Source of the DNA: Erythrobacter sp.
Lineage (GTDB): Bacteria > Pseudomonadota > Alphaproteobacteria > Sphingomonadales > Sphingomonadaceae
Direction of reading: 5' to 3'
Assembly: GCA_009993635.1 (NCBI GenBank)
Contig: JAACTC010000005.1
Coordinates: forward strand, 682,001-746,000
Length of the DNA stretch: 64,000 nucleotides
The notes beneath the pieces were generated by a model, which saw nothing but the letters and a program-made list of their open reading frames with translations, made no database searches and had not been told where the DNA came from. The translations under genes and the position numbers were made by a program. Shown here in pieces: positions 43,868 to 50,748 of the stretch (position 1 is its first letter; each line of letters begins with the position of its first letter).

Positions 43868-44491
43868 TCAACCCGAGGGGATTGCGGCTTCGCCGTTGAG
43901 CAGGGCGTCTTCGTAATACATCCGCAGCGCCTCGGTGGTGGAATTGGCGCCCAGCTTCGAAAGCATGTTGGCGCGGTGGATTTCGACCGTGCGCGGGCTG
44001 ATTCCCAGATCGATGCCGATGGCCTTGTTGGACATTCCAGCAGCCATGTGATCCAGCACCTCTGCCTCTCGCGGGGAGAGATTTGCCAGCCGGGTTCGCG
44101 CCTCGGCCGCACGCTGCCGCGCGGCGGCGTAGGCGGTGCGCCCCTGCCCCAGCTGCGACAGGCTCCGCGCCAGCACCCCGGTTTCCAGCGGGGTCGCGAA
44201 ATAGTCGTACCCGCCGCCGCGCATGAAAGCGACGATCCTGCGCAGGCTAGGCTCGGCGGAATAGGCGACAACGGCCAGCCAGTCGCCATCGCGGCACAGG
44301 GCTTCGCGTACGGCCAGCGCATCCACCCGGTCGTCTGCCACCAGCACTGCATAACCGCCGCTGCCGCGATACAGCATGAAATCCCGCAGGCTGTCGTAAG
44401 GCTCGGCATGCAGCCCGGCATCGTCCATTGCGCCCAACACCTGCGAACGCACTTGATCGTCCGGCTCGATAACCCCCAGCTTGTCGCGCAT
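43868..44491 (-). CDS. LuxR/FixJ-family regulator with degenerate receiver
   Basis: A 207-residue regulator. The C-terminal HTH is standard (LSPREAEVLDHMAAGMSNKAIGIDLGISPRTVEIHRANMLSKLG). The N-terminal domain looks like a receiver (LGVIEPDDQVRSQVL with acidic pair; YAVLVADDRVDA) but the conserved Lys-Pro is Thr-Pro (YDYFATPLE) and the phospho-Asp site is atypical. Start at ATG 44491 with AAAGG upstream. It lies 108 bases upstream of the acyl-CoA dehydrogenase pair on the same strand and may control it. Confidence 0.85.
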   Translation of the reverse strand: MRDKLGVIEPDDQVRSQVLGAMDDAGLHAEPYDSLRDFMLYRGSGGYAVLVADDRVDALAVREALCRDGDWLAVVAYSAEPSLRRIVAFMRGGGYDYFATPLETGVLARSLSQLGQGRTAYAAARQRAAEARTRLANLSPREAEVLDHMAAGMSNKAIGIDLGISPRTVEIHRANMLSKLGANSTTEALRMYYEDALLNGEAAIPSG

Positions 44492-44815
44492 AAACCTTTG
44501 CCCCCGTGCCGCGACCCTGATTGGCCGCTGCCCCATACATCCGCGTTTATGCGGTTCGCAGAAATACGAGGTACTACGAATGTGGAGCGATCCGCTTTGC
44601 TGGCCCCTGCCCGACAGCGGCTAAACCCTACGTAGCGGTGCGTGTCGGTTTGCTCCGAACCGGATGCAATCGGACGCGGCGCGCCCTCGCCGCGCTATTA
44701 ACTCTGCTGCGCGCGGATCGGCGTGCCGAGCCTGCCCGTCGCGCGCCGCCGGGAAAGCGCCCTATAAAGCGGGCACCACCGGCCGTTCTAGGTTTCCCAG
44801 GGGGAGGGAACAGAC
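44492..44815. other. Divergent intergenic region with palindromes
   Basis: This 324-base gap separates the LuxR regulator from the degenerate-GGDEF gene and presumably carries both promoters. CTACGTAG (44628-44635) is an 8-base palindrome, and CCGC-GTTTAT-GCGG (44541-44554) a small hairpin; either could be a LuxR-type site. No gene is visible. Confidence 0.4.
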
Positions 44816-45796
44816 ATGCCGCAGAGTCTTGCAGCAGCGCCGCAGGTTAACCATGCGGGCAACCCGGCGAAGATCGAACAGCCGGGCGACATCCATGCAA
44901 AAATGGCCGAGATTGCCGATATTATCGTTGAGGGCGGTGAAGGCCTGACGCTGGAAAGCCTGATCAAGGCGTTCTGGCGAACCTATTCCACGCCCGAGGG
45001 CAATGTGGTGTCGATCCACGAGGGGCGCAGCAGCGGCAGTGGCCCGCCAGTGCCCGAAGAGGCCATTGCGGCGCTTTCCGCCCGGATGGACCAGATCGCC
45101 CAAAACCTGGGCTTCCTGACCGACCGGGCCGATGGCGATGAACATAGCGCGGTACGCGATGCCGCAGCGACGGCACGCGCTTACTACGAAGATCGGCATG
45201 CCAGCGCGCCGGTCCCGCGGAACGACGACGCCACGCCCATCCGGCGGCGGCGCGACGACGACGCAGCGGACACCTCCGATGGCCCGAAGATCGAAACCGA
45301 CCTGCCCGATCGCGAACAGTTCGATATCGCGCTGAACGAGAATTACCGCATCGCCCGAAGCGAGCTGGAGCCGCTTTCCATCGCCATCTGCTCGGTCAGC
45401 CGGATCGATCAGATCGTGCGGCAGCATGGCCTGCATACGGCCACCCGCCTGATGGAACGGGTCGCCAGCACGCTGTCGCTCGCCACCAAGGGCGAATGCT
45501 ACAGCGCCCGCAAATCGAATTCGGAATTCATCATGCTGGCGCGCGGCATCACCGTCTCCCAGTTCAAGGAGGTGCTCGAACAGAACATCTACGACCTGTC
45601 GGTCCGCCGCTGGCACGACAAGTTTTCCAACCGGACGCTTGGCATGGTCGAACTGCACGTTGGCATCGCCCATGTGTTCGATTTCGCCAATCCGTCGCAG
45701 GCGATGCGGGCTGCCGACCTGGCGCACGAGCGCGCGGTGGCCGAAGTCACCAGCACCGTGATGCTGGCCGATACCGCAGACCTTGCATTGGGCTGA
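44816..45796 (+). CDS. Degenerate GGDEF-domain protein
   Basis: A 326-residue cytoplasmic protein with no signal or membrane part. The first 100 residues are helical; residues 100-160 are a charged linker (RRRRDDDAADT). The C-terminal 160 residues resemble a GGDEF domain (LNENYRIARSELEPLSIAICSVSRIDQIVRQHG, LMERVASTLSLATKGECYSARKSNSEFIMLARG) but the catalytic GGDEF is SNSEF (234-238), so it is unlikely to make cyclic-di-GMP. GGGGGAGGGA precedes the ATG. A receptor or scaffold role is inferred. Confidence 0.7.
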   Translation: MPQSLAAAPQVNHAGNPAKIEQPGDIHAKMAEIADIIVEGGEGLTLESLIKAFWRTYSTPEGNVVSIHEGRSSGSGPPVPEEAIAALSARMDQIAQNLGFLTDRADGDEHSAVRDAAATARAYYEDRHASAPVPRNDDATPIRRRRDDDAADTSDGPKIETDLPDREQFDIALNENYRIARSELEPLSIAICSVSRIDQIVRQHGLHTATRLMERVASTLSLATKGECYSARKSNSEFIMLARGITVSQFKEVLEQNIYDLSVRRWHDKFSNRTLGMVELHVGIAHVFDFANPSQAMRAADLAHERAVAEVTSTVMLADTADLALG

Positions 45797-45871
45797 CCCG
45801 TCAGGCGCACGAAACCGCCGCGACACCGCGCTTTAAAAGCTTGGAAAGAGTTGCGGGCGTAAGGTCGCCCC

Positions 45872-46975
45872 ATGCGATCCGACCGGCCCGCTCCGCCCCG
45901 AGGCGCTACCACCCGACCCGGCACGAGCCGGATGCGGCTGGCGAGCTTTCGCGATGCAGGAAAGGCACCCGTGCTGGTCACCGGCGGGGCAGGTTATATC
46001 GGCAGCCACGCGGTCCACGCCCTGCGCGACGCGGGGCGCAATGTCGCGGTCATCGACAATCTTTCGACCGGCTTTCGCTTTGCAGTGCCCGACGACGTGC
46101 CGTTCTACGAAGGCGACATCGCGGACAGTGCGCTGCTGGCGCGCATCTTCGCGGAGCAGGGAATGGGCGATGGCAGCGGGGCGATCATGCATTTCGCAGG
46201 CTCGATCATCGTGCCGGAATCGGTCGCCAAGCCGCTCTATTACTACGAAAACAACACCGGTAAGAGCCGCGGCCTGATCGAGGCGGCGGTGGCCCACGGC
46301 GTGCCCCATATCCTGTTCAGCTCCACCGCGGCGACCTACGGCGTGCCCGATGTCAGCCCGGTAACCGAGCAGACGCCCACGCAGCCGATAAACCCCTATG
46401 GCTGGTCGAAGCTGATGACCGAACAGATGCTGGCCGACACGGCAGCAGCTTACCCGCTCAATTTCTGTGCGCTGCGCTATTTCAATGTCGCCGGGGCCGA
46501 TCCGCAGGTGCGCACCGGGCAATCGACCGCGGGTGCCACCCACCTGATCAAGGTCGCGGTGGAAGCCGCGCTGGGCAAGCGCGATGCGGTAAGCATTTTC
46601 GGCACCAACTACGACACGCCCGATGGCACGGGCGTGCGCGACTATATCCATGTCGGCGATCTGGCGGCGGCCCATGTGCTTGCGCTCGATGCGCTGATCG
46701 CGGAACCTTCGCGCTCGCTGACCATGAACTGCGGCTATGGCCGTGGTTTTTCCGTGCTCGAAGTGCTCGATGCGGTAGACCGGGTGACCGGCGGCCGGAT
46801 CAAGCGCGTGTTTGCCGGACGGCGCGCGGGCGACCCTGCGAAGCTGGTGGCCGACAGCGCGCTGCTGCGGGCAACCGTTCCATGGACGCCGCGGTTCGAC
46901 GATCTCGAGACGATCATCGAACACGCGCTGGCATGGGAAGAAAAGCTCCCGACGCTGCGCCGCTCCGCTGCCTGA
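45872..46975 (+). CDS. galE: UDP-glucose 4-epimerase
   Basis: Interconverts UDP-glucose and UDP-galactose for surface polysaccharides. The 367-residue short-chain dehydrogenase-fold protein has VLVTGGAGYIGSHAV (NAD site), SSTAATYG and the Tyr-x3-Lys pair in YGWSK, plus GDPAKLVAD near the C-terminus. An N-terminal 30-residue extension precedes the Rossmann motif; a later start is possible. It is followed, on the other strand, by flippase and glycosyltransferase genes of a glycan locus. Confidence 0.93.
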   Translation: MRSDRPAPPRGATTRPGTSRMRLASFRDAGKAPVLVTGGAGYIGSHAVHALRDAGRNVAVIDNLSTGFRFAVPDDVPFYEGDIADSALLARIFAEQGMGDGSGAIMHFAGSIIVPESVAKPLYYYENNTGKSRGLIEAAVAHGVPHILFSSTAATYGVPDVSPVTEQTPTQPINPYGWSKLMTEQMLADTAAAYPLNFCALRYFNVAGADPQVRTGQSTAGATHLIKVAVEAALGKRDAVSIFGTNYDTPDGTGVRDYIHVGDLAAAHVLALDALIAEPSRSLTMNCGYGRGFSVLEVLDAVDRVTGGRIKRVFAGRRAGDPAKLVADSALLRATVPWTPRFDDLETIIEHALAWEEKLPTLRRSAA

Positions 46976-46985
46976 AACCTGCTGG

Positions 46986-47906
46986 CTAGCGGCTGCGGCG
47001 CGCGGCCAGATCGCGCGCCTGAAAGCCGAGCACAGTTAGAAACGCACAGGCATATCCCGCCATCCGGTTTAGCGCTAGCGCGGCGAACGCCAGCGCGGGC
47101 GAGGCGCTGATCAGCACGGCCAGCGCCGCCCCGATCGCCTCCGACACGCCCAGCCCGCCCGGCACGATGCCGACGGCCGAGCCGACCACCGGCGCGATCG
47201 CCTGAAGCGCGGAATCCCTCAGCACCGCATCGACGCCCAGCGCCCGGAAACACAGCAATAACTGCACCGCGACCGTGGCGAGCATCCCCATCCGTAGGGC
47301 GAGCAGCATCAGCGCATTGGCGACGCCGCCGATCCGCGCGATCAGGGCGAACAGCACCATGGTCGCCACCAGGCTGCCCGCGATAACCGGTATGCCCAGC
47401 GTCAGCGGCAGCAGCGCAATGCCGGTTATGGCCCCCGCCACCGCCAGCCGCAGCAGCCCGACAAATAGCAGCACGCGCCCGCTTTCGGCCATTCCGGCCC
47501 CACGCGCCACCAGCGCCCCGCCGCGCACCAGCACGCTGCCGGGAATGGGCAGCAGGTTGGAAAGAATGCCCATGCTCGACAGTTGGATCGCCTCGCCGGC
47601 GGGAACCCTTTTGCCGAGCGCGCGCGCGCACCAGCTAAGCTCGACCCCGTTGAGGATCACGCCCACCATGCCCAGCGCACCCGCAGCGAGCAGCCAGCGC
47701 CAGGCAAGGTCGGCGATGGCGATCCCTGCGCTCCGGAACGCCCAGGCGAGGCCGCCGACGAACAGGATGGTGGCAAGCGTCAGCATGCTGCGGCGGCGGC
47801 GCGACAGGGCGTCGCGTACCATCGCCAGCTTGGGAAGCAGCCGCGCGATCAGCGGCGAGCGCGTGCCCGCGGCACTCGTCAGGTCGGCAGGAGCAACCGG
47901 CTTCAC
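46986..47906 (-). CDS. Flippase-like (UPF0104 / lysylphosphatidylglycerol synthase TM) protein
   Basis: A 306-residue integral membrane protein with eight or more hydrophobic segments, of the UPF0104/AglD family (GMVGVILNGVELSWCARALG, LSSMGILSNLLPIPGSVLVRGGAL, GIVPGGLGVSEAIGAAL). Members are proposed to translocate lipid-linked sugars. It begins with GTG 47906, 3 bases after the GT39 gene's stop, and is convergent with galE. The neighbours make a role in surface glycan assembly likely. Confidence 0.82.
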   Translation of the reverse strand: MKPVAPADLTSAAGTRSPLIARLLPKLAMVRDALSRRRRSMLTLATILFVGGLAWAFRSAGIAIADLAWRWLLAAGALGMVGVILNGVELSWCARALGKRVPAGEAIQLSSMGILSNLLPIPGSVLVRGGALVARGAGMAESGRVLLFVGLLRLAVAGAITGIALLPLTLGIPVIAGSLVATMVLFALIARIGGVANALMLLALRMGMLATVAVQLLLCFRALGVDAVLRDSALQAIAPVVGSAVGIVPGGLGVSEAIGAALAVLISASPALAFAALALNRMAGYACAFLTVLGFQARDLAARRSR

Positions 47907-47908
47907 CG

Positions 47909-49582
47909 CTAATACTCCGACATCATCATGCCGACGGGCAGAGCCATCGCTGGCCGCGGCAGGTTATCGCCCCAGCGCAGGAGGGCAGCCTCGTTCGCGT
48001 CGATGCGATATGCGCCGCGCGGCAGGTCCAGCGTGTCCCCCACGGCGATTGCGCGCCCGTCCAGGCGGATGGCTGCGCCCTCCAGAGTATAGGTGCCCGG
48101 TATCTCGATCCGGATCGTCTGCGTGGCGGGTGCAATCGCCTTGCCCGCCACGAATATCGGCCCCCAGTGGTGCACGAAATTGCGGCGGATGAAGCGCGCG
48201 TCCTGCGGCAGCAGTTCCTCGGGCGCGCGCTTGCCCGTGCGCGCGGCGCCAAGCACCCAGTGATTGTCGAGCAGCAGCGGGATCGGCTCCTGCCGTGCGC
48301 GCTCCTGTATCTCGGCCACGCCGCGCGCGCGGTATTTGGCGAGGCCCCAGCCCGAGGTCATGAAATCGACCGCGCGCGGATAATCCGAAATCTGGCCGCT
48401 GAAATCGATATAGGTCACCGGTTCGGGAAAAACCTCGCGCACCGCCTCCTGCACGATCCGCTGGTTGGGCAAGGGATCGGCGGGGTCCAGCATGAACAGG
48501 ATCGCGGCATTAGCGGCAAAGATCAGTGCATAGAGCGGCGCCGATCCACGCGCGGTAACCTTCGCCATCAGCGGAGCGAGCGCGATGGCGACGGGCGGCA
48601 ACAGGAAGACGAAGAAATAGGGGTAGGCATTGCGATAGACCGCCAGCGTCAGCAGCAGGCCATACAGGCCTGCCAGCAGCACCCAGCTGCGCGCGGAACG
48701 GTCGCCCGATCGCCAGTCGCGGATCGCCAGCGCGGCCAGAATGGCAAAGGGCAGCCCCATGCCGATCTGCCGCAGCACGAAGCGCGCCTGCGGGAAGAAC
48801 CCTTGCGAGAACACTGTTGTGCCTGCGGAGCTCAGCCCCCTGGCAGAGGCCTGCGCGGTGTCGCTCGGCAAGCCCGCCCCGTGCAGCGCCAGCGCGATGG
48901 CGAACAGTGCCGCGCCTGCTCCGGCCAGAACCGCCAGTCGCGCGATCCTTGCAATCTGCTGCGCGCGGGCCAGCGGCCACAGCACATACAGCGCATAGCC
49001 ACCGATGGGCACGGCCCAGAACGCGCTCTTGATGGTGAACAGCCCGGCCAGCGCGACCAGCCCTGCCCCCACCGCAATCCTGAACCACGACAGGCGCTCT
49101 GCACCCGCGATCCACATGACCCAGACCAGACACGCCGCCGCGAGCGGATCGGCGCGATAGGCAAAGGCCTGCGTGAAGACATAGCCCGCGCTCAGGTATG
49201 CGCAGGCGCACAGCAGCGCAGGCACGTGACCGGCAAAGCGGCGCGCAATCGCGTAGATGCCGGCAGCCGTGACCAGCGCGGCGGCTTCCATCACCAAGCG
49301 TATCACCAGGATCTGATCGACCGATGTTCCGCCGATGCCCGGTACCCAACCCAGCGGCCTGACCCAGAAGGTCTGCAACGGATGCGTCAGCGTGCCCGCG
49401 CGGAAGCGATAGATTTCGGTGAGGTGGAAATACTCGTCCCAGTTGATGCCCTTGTGCACCAGCAGGACCGCCTGCAGCACCACGATGGCGAGCAATGCGG
49501 CGCCGACCAGCGTCGATTGCCCGGCAGCAAACCGGGGGAGCGCCAGCCGGGCCTGCGCGAGGGTGGCGGCGGCGCCAGCCAT
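47909..49582 (-). CDS. Polytopic glycosyltransferase (GT39/PMT-like GT-C fold)
   Basis: A 557-residue protein with about ten membrane helices. The first periplasmic loop has the GT-C acidic motif (VHKGINWDEYFHLTEIYRF: Asp-Glu), as in dolichyl-phosphate-sugar transferases such as ArnT/PMT. The soluble C-terminal 200 residues are beta-rich. Between the GT2 gene (3-base gap) and the flippase gene, it probably uses a lipid-linked sugar made by the GT2 protein to modify a lipid or protein outside the membrane. Confidence 0.82.
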   Translation of the reverse strand: MAGAAATLAQARLALPRFAAGQSTLVGAALLAIVVLQAVLLVHKGINWDEYFHLTEIYRFRAGTLTHPLQTFWVRPLGWVPGIGGTSVDQILVIRLVMEAAALVTAAGIYAIARRFAGHVPALLCACAYLSAGYVFTQAFAYRADPLAAACLVWVMWIAGAERLSWFRIAVGAGLVALAGLFTIKSAFWAVPIGGYALYVLWPLARAQQIARIARLAVLAGAGAALFAIALALHGAGLPSDTAQASARGLSSAGTTVFSQGFFPQARFVLRQIGMGLPFAILAALAIRDWRSGDRSARSWVLLAGLYGLLLTLAVYRNAYPYFFVFLLPPVAIALAPLMAKVTARGSAPLYALIFAANAAILFMLDPADPLPNQRIVQEAVREVFPEPVTYIDFSGQISDYPRAVDFMTSGWGLAKYRARGVAEIQERARQEPIPLLLDNHWVLGAARTGKRAPEELLPQDARFIRRNFVHHWGPIFVAGKAIAPATQTIRIEIPGTYTLEGAAIRLDGRAIAVGDTLDLPRGAYRIDANEAALLRWGDNLPRPAMALPVGMMMSEY

Positions 49583-49585
49583 CGG

Positions 49586-50602
49586 TCAGCCTTTCGCGCG
49601 CAGCGAAACGGGCTCGGTCGGTTGCGGCTCGGCGCTGTTCTTCGCATCCGGCTCGCCCGGTTCCAGCGCCAGCTCCAGCCGCTTGACCTTCTCTAGCGTC
49701 AGCTCGAGCAGCTGGCGGTTGCGGCTGACCACATCGGCCAGCAGCCCGGCGGTAAATGCGATGAACGCCATCACGCACAGCACCCCGCCCAGCACCAGCG
49801 ACTGCAGGTGCCCGGTGCCATCTCCGTTGAAGTAGAACCACATGAACCGCAAAATCGGCGCGATGCCGACCGTGGCTAGCGCCAGCCCCAGCATGGTGAA
49901 GGCGCGCAGCGGCGAATACATCACGTACATCTGCAGCAGCGTCTTGAGCTGACGCGACACGAAGTGCGGGATATTGGTGAACAGGCGGCTTTCGCGCGTC
50001 TTGACGTTCGTCGCGACCGGGACCGAGACGATCTTCATGTTCTTGCGCCCGGCCTGCAGCACGGTTTCGATCGTGTAGCTGAAGGGCGAGACGATGTTGG
50101 CCTTGAACGCAGCCTCGCGGCTGATCGCGCGGAAGCCGGAAACGGCATCCGGAATGCGGGCACCCGCCAGCGTCGATACGGCAAGGCTGCCAAGCCGCTG
50201 GAGCAGCTTTTTGCCCGGCGAGAAATGCGCGATCCGGCGCGTCTGCCGGTCGCCGATCACGACGTCTGCCTCGCCCGCGACGATCGGAGCGACCAGCTTG
50301 GCGATGTCCGCACCGCAATACTGGTTATCGCCATCGGTGTTGACGATGATGTCCGCACCCAGCCGCAACGCCTCCTCCACGCCGCGCGAGAAGCTGCGGG
50401 CCAGGCCCCGATTGGTGGTGTGGCGGATGATGTGATGGACCCCGAAACGCCGCGCCACCTCGACCGTACGGTCGCTCGACCCGTCGTCGATGATCAGGAT
50501 TTCGACCTTGTCGATGCCCGGGATCGTGCGTGGCAGGTCGACGAGCGTCTGCGGAAGCGTCTGCTCTTCGTTCAGGCACGGTATCTGGATAATCAGTTTC
50601 AC
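49586..50602 (-). CDS. Glycosyltransferase family 2, polyprenyl-phosphate sugar type
   Basis: A 338-residue GT2 enzyme: IQIPCLNEEQTLPQTL, ILIIDDGSSDRTVEVARRF, the DxD-type IVNTDGDNQY, and GDRQTRRIAHFSPGKKLLQRLG, as in dolichol-phosphate mannose synthase. The C-terminal part has two membrane helices (FTMLGLALATVGIAPILRFM and LVLGGVLCVMAFIAFTAGLL) and a coiled tail. It likely charges a polyprenyl phosphate with a sugar for the GT39 protein. First gene of a GT2-GT39-flippase operon. Confidence 0.9.
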   Translation of the reverse strand: MKLIIQIPCLNEEQTLPQTLVDLPRTIPGIDKVEILIIDDGSSDRTVEVARRFGVHHIIRHTTNRGLARSFSRGVEEALRLGADIIVNTDGDNQYCGADIAKLVAPIVAGEADVVIGDRQTRRIAHFSPGKKLLQRLGSLAVSTLAGARIPDAVSGFRAISREAAFKANIVSPFSYTIETVLQAGRKNMKIVSVPVATNVKTRESRLFTNIPHFVSRQLKTLLQMYVMYSPLRAFTMLGLALATVGIAPILRFMWFYFNGDGTGHLQSLVLGGVLCVMAFIAFTAGLLADVVSRNRQLLELTLEKVKRLELALEPGEPDAKNSAEPQPTEPVSLRAKG

Positions 50603-50684
50603 GTTGGCGGGGCCCCTTCGCGTGGGCCCCGGTCTAGGCGGCGCATGGTTACCGTCGGGTAAATTTCGCCCGCCTCACCACAAA

Positions 50685-50724
50685 GACAAGGGGGCTCGCA
50701 GCCGGTGCTGCGAACCCCCTTGTC
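50685..50724. terminator. Long hairpin after the second TonB receptor gene
   Basis: GACAAGGGGGCTCGCAGC (50685-50702) pairs with GCTGCGAACCCCCTTGTC (50707-50724) with one mismatch over 18 bp and a 4-base loop. It lies 25 bases past the receptor stop. The following T-run is weak (TTTG), so termination efficiency is uncertain. Confidence 0.75.
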
Positions 50725-50748
50725 CTAATCCGGCAATGCCGCTTCGCG

